Origin: Hofstenia miamia
Taxonomy: Eukaryota > Xenacoelomorpha > Acoela > Hofsteniidae
Direction: 5' to 3'
Length of the DNA stretch: 64,000 bases
Assembly (NCBI GenBank): GCA_900660155.1
Contig: CABFPE010000141.1
Location: forward strand, 541,958-605,957
Position numbers and translations under genes: made by a program. Numbering within the stretch: the stretch's first letter is position 1; every line of letters starts with the position of its first letter. Under the pieces are notes generated by a model that ran no database searches, was not told where the DNA came from, and saw only the letters and a list, made by a program, of their open reading frames with translations. Shown piece after piece: positions 11,166-22,789 of this stretch.

Positions 11166-14100
11166 TAAGATAAGATAAGATAAGAGATTCTATATTCAGA
11201 TAAATGTTTACAATTCAATAACTGATAATTTATCTGAATAGCGTCATAAATTACAAAAAAGTAACCAATCTACAAATCAACATACATTACAAAAAGTAAC
11301 AATTCTTACAGGCTATGGATGAATTACTTTATATTGCTATTTTAATGACGAGTTATCGTATAGTCATTGTTGTAAAATTTAAATCCTAACCATGATGTAC
11401 CTAAAATATATTTTTGCTTAAGGAAGATTTTTAAACGCTTTTTAAAAGGTTTCAATTTTTCAATGCTTTTAATTTCTTTAGGTAGCGAATTCCAGGTTCG
11501 AATTGCGACATTAATGAAAGATTTCTTCAAAACTTTTTTCTTATACTTAACACATGTAAAAATTTTAGATCTTGAATTCTGTTTATACGCAAATCCCGGG
11601 AATTTAATTGAATTATAAGGCGGTAGATTTTTTACTAGTTTGAAAAATGTTAGCAAGGTATTTAAAATGACGAGTTGTTTTGGAAAGAGAATTGACCTAG
11701 AAATGTAATGTTTAGTTTTCGATGAATTTTTTGCTGAGATATTCAGTGCCCATTTTAATTGAATGTCAAGTTTTCTATAAAGCACATCACTTAAATCAGT
11801 AAATAAGATGTTTGCATAATTAAGGTGGCTCATGATAAAAGCATGGAAGAATTGAATAATTGCACAAGGTGGTAATTGCTTAACTACTAGTGTCATACTT
11901 TTTATACCTATAGCTAGTTTTCTAACTGTTATGTTAATGTGAGTGTTGAACTTTAACTTTGAGTCAATGGTTACGCCTAAGTACTTGAAAGTGTCTACAA
12001 TAGGTACATTAACAGTATTAATTTTCAAAGTCATTTTGGAAACATCGTAGTTATTTGTATTGGGCTGTAAAATACAAAATTCCGTTTTAGCTTCATTAAT
12101 TATCAACTTATGCATTGAAAAATATTTTGACAATTTGTTGCAATTGAATTCTATTGATTCCACTGCTGAGTGGATTGATGTATTATCGCTGAAGATGCAG
12201 GTGTCATCGGCATATTGAATTAGATTGCAATTGGTTATTGACTGCATGTCATTTACATAAATACTAAAAAGAAGAGGACCTAGAATCGTTCCTTGAGGCA
12301 CCCCATTGTAAACCGGTAACCAATCAGAAAAAATATCGTTTAATTTAACTCTCTGGAATCTTTGGTTAAGGTAACTAGTTATCAATTGCTTACTATTACA
12401 AGAAAATCCTAAGTAAGATAGTTTTTCAATAAGCATGTTGTGATTAATCGAATCAAAGGCTTTTGAGAGATCTAAACAAGCTATAGCTACAAATTTATTA
12501 GAATCGAGGGATGCTCTCCATTTTTCAGTAGCATGTAATAGTGCATCAGTTGTTGAAAAATTTTTGCGAAATTCAAATTGGGTGTTCGATAATAAATTAT
12601 ACTTATTAAAATGTTCAATTATTTGGTTATGCAATAATCTTTCGAATATTTTACTTATTGGAGAAGTAATTGAAATTGGTCGATAATTAGTGGCAATTGA
12701 AGGATCGTTTTTCTTAAAAATAGGAGTAATGTGAGCAAGTTTTAGATAATCTGGGAAGTGATTGCATTTTATAGATTCATTAAAGATGAAATTGAAAGGA
12801 CTTGCAATGATATCTGCAGTCATTTTAAGAGCCCAGGAGGGGATATTTGAGGGACCACTTGATTTGTTGGACTTAAGCTTAAGAATCGATTTAATAATTT
12901 TATAGGTAGTTGAGAATCGGAAATTAAATTCAGGTGTAAAGATTTTGTGTGAGAGGTTTTTGTATTTAATAAGGGGCCCTTTGTAATTTCCTAAGTTGAC
13001 AAAAGTCTTGTTTAATTCATTAGAAATTTCTAAATTGTCGGTTAGATTATTTCCATTTTGATCTTTAATCACATCAATTAAGTTTGATTTAGATTGCTTA
13101 TAATTTGTGATTTCTTTTATTAGTTTCCATTTTGACTTTTCATTTGGAAGACGCGTATACTCATTTTTGATAAATTCATTGAATGCCCTACGAGATGCAA
13201 TATTCGAGGCATTTCTGGCCTTTTTATAGGCAGCAAAGTTCTTGTTAGTTCGAGAATTTATAAAATGTTTATATGCTTTGTTCTTTTCGCGAATTAAAGT
13301 TTTACAAGTGTCAGATATCCAGGGTTTGTTAGAAAAAGTATTGTTTGCTTTGGATTTGGTTGTGGATTTAACCATTATTTTCCTTTCAGGGCAAAATCTG
13401 TTGAGGTAAAATTCAAAAATGTCTGAGAAATTTTTTAGCATTTCATTTATATTTGATGCAGAATATACAGGAAACCAATTTTCTGATTAGAGGGATGATT
13501 TGAAATTATTAATATTTTCAATACATTTTTCACGAGTTTTAATCCATTTCGTGGTAATTTTTGGGGTTGAGTGAGAAGACTTTTGAAATTTGATAGATGT
13601 AAAACAGTGATCCGAGAATGGGCATTCAGAAGAGATGTACTGGAAGTGTGTATTATTGTTTTCAGCTAATGCAATGTAGTCAATTAGAGTCCTACTCGAT
13701 GATGTGATTCTAGTGGGCAATGTTTTATTGGTCAATTCAAGATTAAATGTGTTCAAGAACAAATCCATTTTACATTGATCATTAGCATTTAAATAATTGA
13801 GGTTCCAATCTCCGAAAAGTACTAAATCTTTATTTTCAGAACAGGCAAGTGATAATTCTTCTTCTAGTTGTTGAATAAAAAAATTGGCGAATTTCTTATG
13901 CGGGCAGTATGATACATTTAATAATTGTTTTTGAAATTTAGAATTTTTAATTGGATTAGTAATTTCAACCCATAGACTGTCAAAATTTGATGTGTTAGGA
14001 CTTTTAATATCGTTGCGTACTTTGGGATTGAATGACGTTGGAACTAAAAGTAATACACCTCCACCTTTTGATTTTCCTAGAATATTGTTCAAAACTCTAT

Positions 14101-14209
14101 CCTTTCTAAATAGTGCAAAAGTTTCATTAACAGACCATGTGCTATCTAGATCGTCAATCTTTAGCCAAGTTTCAGAAATTGCGAGAATTAAATCATTTTG
14201 AAGCATAGA
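11166..14209 (-). mobile_element. Young CR1/Jockey-group LINE (EN-RT), 5' truncated
   Basis: The best preserved LINE here. On the minus strand a frame from 14206 carries the apurinic endonuclease (ISETWLK, FGDWNLNYL, LIDYIAL, SDHCF). A single in-frame stop at 13489-13487 separates it from a 699-codon frame (13441-11342) with the reverse transcriptase: NYRPISITSPISKIFERLL, FEFRKNFSTTDALL, CLDLSKAFDSINHNML, GVPQGTILGPLLFSIYVND and QYADDTCIF. The C-terminal block ends in FKKRLKIFLKQKYILG. The first part of the endonuclease is missing, so the copy is 5' truncated. The 3' end is a (TTATC)n run at 11186-11166. It lies inside another copy of the same family with no clear target-site duplication and a small loss of target bases. 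The near-intact frame suggests recent activity. Confidence 0.92.
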
Positions 14210-14393
14210 TAACAGAGAGTAAAATTAGCGATGTTTTTTGAGATTGCCTTCCTGTTAATAATGGTGCTCTTCAAGGAACAATTCTTGGACCCCTTCTTTT
14301 CAATATAAATGAAATGATATGCGCATGACAACTGATTGTAATTTAATTCAATACGCCAATGGTACTGGAACATTCAGCGATAATAAATCAATG
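14209..14393 (+). mobile_element. CR1/Jockey-group LINE, segment 2 of 3
   Basis: Continuation of the split plus-strand LINE. Translation gives LPVNNGALQGTILGPLLFNI, the RT motif homologous to VYNGVPQGTILGPLLFSI in the minus-strand copy, then LIQYAN in place of QYADD in a shifted frame. It ends where the hAT-like element at 14402 begins. Confidence 0.85.
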
Positions 14394-14401
14394 CATATGG
14401 C

Positions 14402-16125
14402 TTAAGGTAGGACCCGGACCGGTAACGGACAAAGTTGTACAGGCACGGGCCGGGCGTAGGGCTTTGAACTATTTTGTTCGAAGCTATTAATTCTTAAAAC
14501 GACTTGTTTGAAGTACATTAAACGTATTTTGTATCTATCTATTTTATATATCTATTTACGTATATGTATTTCGTGAAAAACTAACATTCATGTAGATTTA
14601 CAATACAAATTCCAACATATCACATAAAATATTACATTTAGCTGCACAAAATAAATTGTATTATTCAAAATCTGATATGTCATTAATATGTAAATGGTGG
14701 CTTATAAGTCATAAGACTTAAGAGTCATAGGTTGTGATCTTACGACACTCTATACAATTTCAATGGGAATAATGGAATTCATTTATTTTAAAAGGTCATA
14801 CAAGAAGTGTGGTGGGCTATTATGATAAATAAAAGCTCTTTTCCAGTAAATGAGTAACCCGCAAAACACTAAAAATATTTTCACATGTTTGATGTGTTGC
14901 CAAATGTAGAACTTTTTCTTGAAACGGGACTTAAGTATGACTTTATCTTTGTAAAATTAAAGTACAGTATATCCCCACTTTAGCGCCACTCCTTGTAAAA
15001 AGACTATTTTTAGTGGGGTTGGCGAAAAATTGGGGTTGAGCATATTATAGCTGTAAATGTTGCACTATTACATGTATCACAATTTTAATGTAAATTGTTA
15101 TAAGAGGTAGCACAAAGTTAAGAAAAAAAGACAAATATATTATTTTACCCTTAAACTGTCCAGGAAATCCTTCAAATTCTTTTCATGTTTCTTGAAAAAA
15201 TGTTTATAACTTAAAAATCCACGTTAAAGAAAATTTTCAAAATTACATTCCAGCATATTCTCCAATGGCTCTGTCTCGTGATATCAAAATCGCCTAAAAT
15301 GTTTGACAAAATATTAATTAAAAAAATTGAAAAACGGTTTGTCCATGCCAGGCTTAAAGTTAGGAAATCGGTTATTTAGACTACTTCATTTTAGTAGCAA
15401 TTTCAGCAATAAATATTTAAGAAACTTTGTTCAAAAATGGATTCACATTCGCAAATATAATAATGCATCGTCATTTAATTCCTAAAATATGCTTGATTGT
15501 TTATGATGACGTCAAATCGGAGTTTATCTATGTTTATGGAGGATGGCGATACACGGAGTGGCGTAATTTTGCACTAGTAATCGCCTCGTGCAAGCACAAA
15601 TTGGGCGGTACATCCGGGTTAGTTTTTGAATTAAACTACATTGATAGGTGCTATGATTGTCAAGTATTTTAGTTAAGAAACACTTAGATATTGGCATAAC
15701 GGGCTTAGGATACGGGCACGGACAAACATATAGTCCTATTTTTATGGGTACGGGCCCTCAGACGTGCCAACGAGCCATAATTTCTGAGCTCGGCTCGGCT
15801 CATTTAAATTTTGAATAATTTCGGTTCGGCTCGCCACATAAAATCTTTCAATGAGGCTCGTTTCAGCTCGATAATTTTTAACATATTGTGCTCTCAGAAT
15901 TTTTTCCATTGCTCTTCCTATTATTTAATAAAAATTTCTAAAATCAGATTAAAATAAAGGAATATTGAATGAAAAAATAAGAAAAATCTGCATAATCAAA
16001 TTAACATGCATCACTATAAATTTGGTTTGCTAAAAACCAATACTCTGAGCAAGCTCGGCTCGGCTTACCTCGGCTTAGCTCGTTAGAAGCTCGGCTCATT
16101 CACAAGTCTGCGGGGCCTACCCCAG
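14402..16125. mobile_element. Non-autonomous hAT-like element (outer)
   Basis: Inserted in the plus-strand LINE between CATATGGC (14394-14401) and CACATGGC (16126-16133), an 8-base target duplication with one difference. The ends are imperfect inverted repeats: TTAAGGTAGGACCCGG on the left; the right end read inward gives CTGGGGTAGGGCCCGT. Subterminal DNA is rich in ACGGGC/CCGG units against an AT-rich interior. No transposase is visible; a short frame at 15427-15672 has no known motif. A second element at 15759-16110 lies inside it. An internal stretch at 14964-15045 (CAGTATATCCCCACTTTAGC start) looks like another terminus but was not resolved. Confidence 0.7.
15759..16110. mobile_element. 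hAT-like MITE nested in the outer element
   Basis: 352 bases bounded by inverted ends CAGACGTGCCAACGAGCC and, read inward from the right, CAGACTTGTGAATGAGCC. Flanks are CGGGCCCT (15751-15758) and CGGGGCCT (16111-16118), an 8-base duplication with one difference. Subterminal repeats of GGCTC/GAGCC (CTCGGCTCGGCTC on both sides) are typical of transposase-binding subrepeats. No coding capacity. Confidence 0.75.
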
Positions 16126-17002
16126 CACATGGCAATTGAATCTATAACATTAAATTGTAACAAATTTTGTACATATTTCAGGGCGCACAGGTTGCTTATA
16201 AATAAAGATAAAATTGAATTTTGTATTTTGCAGCCCACTAAGAATAACTACGATGTTTCCGCCTTAGTCCATAATTTCAATAATACTAGTATTCCAACTG
16301 TAGTACTTGGGAGCAATAATTCAATTTTTTCATGCATTTATAATGAGTCATCTAAATTATGCAAATATATTATTTACTGATATATGTAAAAGACGCTTTT
16401 TTAAGAAACTTGATGTGCAATTAAAATGGGCATTAAATGTTTCAAAGAAAAATTCCTCAAGAACTAAGGACTATGTTTCCAAATAAATCCTTTCTCCAAA
16501 CAGATTGTCATTTTGAATACTATGTTGACATTTATTAAACTCATCAAAAAAATTGCCACCTTATAAAACGATTTCAATCCCTGGTTTTATTCATAAACAG
16601 AGCTCCAGATCAAAACATCCTACCTGCTTAACTACAGAAAAAAAGTCTTACAAGAATCATTCATTACTACCGCTATCCGAACATGGAATTCATTATCTAA
16701 GGAGATAAAGAAAATTGACATTGAAAAACTAAGAGCTTTTAACAAGCAAATTAAAATTTACCTCAAGGAAAAGTATGTCTCAGAACAATCATGCCTAAGA
16801 TACAAATTCGACAGCAATGATTATTCAACCGCCCGCATTTGAAATCTAGTAATTTCTCCTTAGCCTATTAAATTTATTGTATAGTATATTTTGCTTTTGT
16901 ATGTATTTGTATGTATAATTGTATATTTTTGACGTAATTCATATAAACTACCAGTTATTAATTGTAAATATTTATCTGAATAAAGAATATCTTATCTTAT
17001 TT
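16126..17002 (+). mobile_element. CR1/Jockey-group LINE, segment 3 of 3
   Basis: 3' part of the split LINE. Translation begins MAIESITLNCNKFCTYF, continues KIEFCILQPTKNNYDVS, then in other frames SHLNYANILFTDI and KKLDVQLKWALNVS, matching the minus-strand LINE in order. Multiple stops and frame changes. The 3' end is a short ATCTTATCTTAT run at about 16988-17000, the same pentamer tail as its relative. Confidence 0.85.
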
Positions 17003-18716
17003 TAAACTAATGGTAATGTAGTTACAATCAAAATAATTAAGATATAAAATACAAAAATTCAAGACAAGTTTAATAACGATGAAATTAAGTAAAATTTTGT
17101 ACATTGCAAATTATAAAAACAATTTAGTAATCCCTGAAATCTAAAAGTAAGATTTCTAAACTAGGAAGATGAATAATTCTAATTAATCAAATGAAATAAT
17201 TGCACTGGCTAGAATTTCTTCCCCCTCAGAGGCTGAAACAGAGCAGACTGAACATCCGGCACAGACGATACAGATCCAATATCAAGTAAGGCACAGCTGC
17301 GTGCGCAACATGAAAATTGAATACATCAATTAATGTCAGTGGTATTTTTAGGTATAAAGTCAAATTTCTTCCGAACCCATTATTTTATCTTTTCAAATTA
17401 TAAATGACACTACAGTTTTGGCCATAAATTATCATAGTTTTATGGCTCCAGTTTGAAAACTTTTTCTAACAATATAAAAGTTATATCTCATTACAGCATT
17501 TTAAAGTAATCGCCGTTCTAGTGTTAGCAATTTTCTTGAAATTTTACACAGAGATGTCTAATACCAAGGTGTTCGACACACATTCAAGAGAGGCTGATGG
17601 GATTTTGACCTTACTATAATTTAATTTGAAATTTTACGAAGATTGCACACCATTTTAATTAGCGCAGCGTGATTTTCTGGCGAGACAGGTTATCTAGTGA
17701 TTACGTAAGCGACCAATAGCGGGGCGGAGCTCCGTGAATTTTTTTGAAAATATTTTATATATATATTATATATTATATATATTATATATATTATATATAT
17801 TATATATATTATATATATTATATATATTATATATATATATATATACTTGAAATGGCTGATTGTACACCTCTATAAAAAACAATAAAATGATCAATGCATT
17901 ACATAGCGTAGACCATTGGATATATTAGATTACCTAAGAAGTGTCTTGAATAAGTGGATTATGATGGACCTCAATTTCCACTTTTTTCAATATCCAATAA
18001 ACAATAAAACGTTTAGAATACGTCTTATGACACGTCTTAAAATGGTTTAGAAGACGTTGAGAAATGGCATCTATTATAGAATCACTGGGTTAAATCTAGA
18101 GAGAAATATGCCAGAAGACTTAAAGTCAAAGCAGAAGGTCGCTTAGGTGAACATTAACTAGAACAACAGTGATTCTAACTAAGTAACAAGGGAATACGAT
18201 TGAACTGAACTTTTTTCTCTAGTTACAGATGCTTTGGTGTGTCTTATGTACAATGCGTATTAACAATATTTACAAACATACAAACAACTAGTCACTAGTA
18301 AACACGAAAGCGCGTGAGCTGGCCGATACTAGAAACAGTACCTACCGATGTTACACTATGTCATGTGTAGAAGACCTGTCTAGAAATGATTTAAAAGACG
18401 TTTAGAAAACGTTTAACACAATCATTGGTGGACAGTAGATGGGCTTAGAAATTGTGTTTTACAAGACGTGTGGAAGACGCTTCTTAGGACGTCTTACAAC
18501 GAGTTATACCACTATAAACCACTATAAAACGGCTATAAAAGATACTGACCGAATTGAAAAATACAATGATGTATTCATGAAGAAAACGTGCAAAGGGGTA
18601 TTTTGTTAAAAAAGCTTAGAAACAAAATCAGTAAAGCCAACTAAGAAACCATGGACAAAAACAACATCAATATTTGTTTAATCAAGATTTTCTTACACTC
18701 CAAAGAAACGTATTAT
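17003..18716. other. Intergenic; (AT) minisatellite and GACGT-rich patch
   Basis: No gene seen. Holds an (ATATATT)n tract at 17755-17845 and, at about 18010-18500, a cluster of ACGTCTT/AAGACGT motifs (see findings). Downstream of the amine oxidase stop codon there is a possible polyadenylation signal AATAAA-like run, but none that I can single out. Confidence 0.45.
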
Positions 18717-18968
18717 TTAGTATTCATATTTTCGAAAATGACGTGATGTGAAATAGAAGATGTAAAATATTATGGTAAACAACATAAAAACGCCCACGAA
18801 CGACATTATCATCTTTGCAAAAGCATTCGTTGAACTTTCTTTTTCATCACCGCTTTGCTCACTGCTGCCATCTTTGGAATACATGCAACTTCCATCATCA
18901 ACTTCGGCAGCTGGGTTGTAATTCATGGCAGATTTTGTTGTGCAACCCTTAAATTTAGTAGAATCTTC
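18717..18968 (-). CDS. Amine oxidase exon 6 (Cys module and membrane anchor)
   Basis: 252 bases including the stop TAA at 18719-18717; acceptor CTAATTTAG. It encodes FKGCTTKSAMNYNPAAEVDD then GSCMY, a Ser/Glu-rich linker, and the helix MIMSFVGVFMLFTIIFYIFY with tail FTSRHFRKYEY. A diverged copy lies at 7551-7270, which confirms that this exon belongs to the family and is not a chance open frame. Confidence 0.88.
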   Translation of the reverse strand, partial: EDSTKFKGCTTKSAMNYNPAAEVDDGSCMYSKDGSSEQSGDEKESSTNAFAKMIMSFVGVFMLFTIIFYIFYFTSRHFRKYEY

Positions 18969-21900
18969 CTAAATTAGGTTTATTATACTATGCAAAATGG
19001 CAATACATCAACAGAGCTCAAGATTTCTGAAACCAAAATGCTTCCGATTCGTTTTTCTCATGAGTATTAACACTCAGAAATAATGTTTGTACCTAAGAAC
19101 TCCGCAAATAAACAATTTTTGGCAAAATTCGGCAGAAACTGCTTAACAAATGTGATTGATATCAAATAAAGTCAGTTAATTGCTCCGCGATTAAAAAATG
19201 TATGATAGAAATACAAATATTCTACTTCATTTTACTGAAGTTAATATTGAAATATCCTGTAGTGTCAACACAGTAAGCTGTCAAGCAGATAAAAAAGTAT
19301 TTTTCAGAATAATTTCTATACACCAAATTTTTCCCCTTCATACATACAATGTAGAAACTATTAACACATTAATTCATTTAGATTAGACTATATAGTATTT
19401 CTGGTTATGGGTTTAATAGATATGCATTAAGGGTCAGCTCAAAAATAAGGAATTAGATTTTTATTTGTTAAAGTGGATGCTACTCATTCAATAATTATTT
19501 ATTATTTTATTAAAATTTGTCATGTGGGACTCCTTATTAGGTTCATGAATGAGACAGAATTGATTTTTTGAGAAATTCAATTTTCTTTGATCTATGAACA
19601 CAAAACTATTGGGTAACAGAATTTCACAAAGTTAACATCACTTTTACAAGTAGATACCATTTACATCATAACATACTATTCCTTTATAAAATACGTATAT
19701 GATAAATGTTATATTCCTTTAGTACACTATCTAATCATCAAATATTGGCATAGTTGAAATATTAATTCCATTGAAAATTGAGAAACTAATTGGTTCTACA
19801 TGTTAACGGAATTTTAATGGTCCTGTTATCAGGAATACTCTACATTTTACTAATTTTTCCGTTATTCTCCATTATTGCATTAATATCACTATAATTATAT
19901 TCTTATTCGCATATCAATATGTATACATTAAGAAGCATAACTTCAAACTTAATTTTTCACTCTAAATGCTAAGTATCGTTTGAGCTAAGTATTTTTCAGA
20001 TGAAACTATTTCACTCAAGAAAATCATCAAAAATGTCTTATCAATACTGAGGTAATTCTTATTTTCAACGGCAATTTTTGATATACCTATCCATTCAATA
20101 AAAAAATTTAAATTTTTCTTCATAATAATTTCCAACTAGAAAAGCAAAAAAATGAATTCCTAAAAACGACATTGCTTATAAACAATAAATCAGAATCTTG
20201 ATTTAGTGTAGTAATAGTTTGTTTGGAAGGTTGTAATATGCACTATAAGTTATATGCAAAGTAATCATTCTCCACACACAATTTGCCGAAACTAAATTCT
20301 AATCTAATACACTAAAAAAATTCTGTAATAACAAAGTGGTGTATACAAATAAAAAAACTTAAAATAAAGTTACACGGAGAAAAGTATACCGAGAAGCAGG
20401 TCCAGAATGGGAAGAAATCGCATTTATATTCAAAATCTAAGAAGCTTTAAGTAGGTTTGGTTAGAAGAGAAGATCCAGCAAAGACCGTCATGTAAAAGCC
20501 TGTCAAGTTTAGTACAAGAAGATCAATTTTAAACCAGCCTTGCGAATTTTAGGAGAGAGTGGAGAAACAATCTGATTTAAATAGGAATAATTTAGAAAAA
20601 GAATTAAGTGAACTCGTCAGTGATGACATAAGGAAATAAAGAGTAGATGAGAAATTCTTAGTTTTTAATGAAACACACTTTAACCAGGAAAGTGAGGAGG
20701 AAATTATTACACCAAGATCGCAGACATTATGGTTAAAGTGAATTGGAGTATCATTTAAATAAAAACAGGCGATATGAAGGTTTTAGAGGAACAAAAAAGA
20801 AGAGCTTCGGTTTTGGAGATATTGAATGGAAGCCCATTATTTGATGATCAGATGTCAGCCTGAACAATGCATGACTGTTTGCTATTAGAAAAAGAAGATA
20901 AAATAAGAGTATTATCAGCATATGCATTTAGCGTGTGGCATGAATATTGTGATGAGAATTTGCTCAAGAATCAAACCTTGATTTACACCAAAAGTAATGA
21001 CGTAAGAAAGATAATCGGAGATGAACGATCTGAAAAAAGAGTCAATGCCAAATTTCGAAAGCTTCTTCAGTAAGATACAATGAGGCACTTTATCAAAAGC
21101 TTTTTGAAAGTCAAGATAAACGCTAAAAAGAGGAACCATTTGATCAAAGTGAGAATAGACACTATCGGGAAATCGTAGAAGGGAGAGAGCACTAGATATA
21201 TGTGGCATAAATCCATACTCAGATTTAGAAATCAGTGCACGAATAATTTTTTAGCATTGATATTAAATGGCAAAATTTTTTATTCATACAAATATGTTCT
21301 TGATAGATCTAGAAAATTTCGAATTACATCACATTCAGACTTGCACCAAAAATGTATATTATATGACTTTCATGCTCAATTGCACCGTTGTAAAATATGA
21401 ATTGCAATTTTCTGAGATTCTTACTATTAGTACATATAATCATTTAACCTTAAGCAGCCTGGAGATACGTTTTAAAGTACAAACCGTTTTTCCACATTTA
21501 CAAAGAATTCTCTCCAAGCATATTAGCAAATTTCAAAATCTTGGTGCATGTATAAGTATATTTGGAAATATGATTTATTGCAATTGTAAAAATTTCTATT
21601 AAAGCGTATTGCTGTCCATGAAATAGTTGAAAAAATTAAATATTTTTCATTGAAAACTTCGAAATTTGAAAAAGATTTAAATTCTCTCAGTACCTAATGT
21701 TCATGTATTTATAAAGTATTGAGCCTATGGAAGCAACAAAGTAATTTGACTGTTCCTTGATATGTGCAAAGGTATTTCAAACCTATTGAGGAGTGCCATT
21801 CGCAAAGTCCGAGCATTTAGAACGCAAAAGAAAGAGGAGACTCTCCTCTCTTGGGATTTCAGATTGAGCATAGCTTTAATGAGTTTTAAACTGTAAGCAT

Positions 21901-22743
21901 TTAAAATTTTTTATAATATCATGAAAATTGTTCAAAAATCGCTAGGCTATGTGGGATGAAGCAAGGACATGTCAAATATTAAGAAACTTAAATTATAAGA
22001 TTATTTACCATTTGATATTCCGGGAAAACGGCTCCTTTCGATGCCATGTTAATATTGCCTGCAGCAATAAGTCCTGATTGATAGGCGGCAACGGCTGATA
22101 TAGAATATTTGTCAGAACAAACTTCGCCAGCAAAGAAAACCCTATTCTTCAGAGGACTGCAGACTTTCACTCGAGAAGTAGGGTTGAAAGATAATGTAGG
22201 TGTAGCGATGCTTCCATAAAAATTTGTTGTATTAAATAATTTTGTGTATATATTATTGGGTACTGTAGCACTTGCCCACATTTTCTTTACCAAAGCAGAT
22301 ATTTCATTTTTCAACTAAATACATTCATTACATATATCTGAAAATTATTCTTGTTAATAATAAAGATTGAAAATTTGGGCTTAGTGTTTTGTAAATAGTA
22401 TAAAATGAAAGTTATTCATTACAATACATCTGAATAGTTTGCAAATATCTAATACGATGATTTATTCTGGTGCTGTAGAATTTTTTATACTGGTGCTCTA
22501 TATTTTGCAATTTTTTGAAAAAAACGATTTTGCAATTATATTACACATGTAAGTGTCTAAATATGCATACAAAAATTATGAAAATTGAAGTTTACCTAAA
22601 GATGGCATATCTGTTCGCACTATATACTGTGGATCATTGGACGCCATTAGGAAATATTCTATAGTATATATATAATTCTATAGTATATATANNNNNNNNN
22701 NNNNNNNNNNNNNNNNNNNNNNNNNNNNNNNNNNNNNNNNNNN

Positions 22744-22789
<46 letters not shown>

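Noticed and set aside
17745-17850. Regular spaced repeat that could be mistaken for a CRISPR-like array
   Set aside because: It is an ATATATT minisatellite without spacers, in an animal genome.
22595-22680. Possible extra exon (minus strand, EYFLMASNDPQYIVRTDM) between exons 4 and 5
   Set aside because: It has a donor-like GTAAAC after it, but exons 4 and 5 already join in phase. A real exon here would need an acceptor inside the gap and AT tract.
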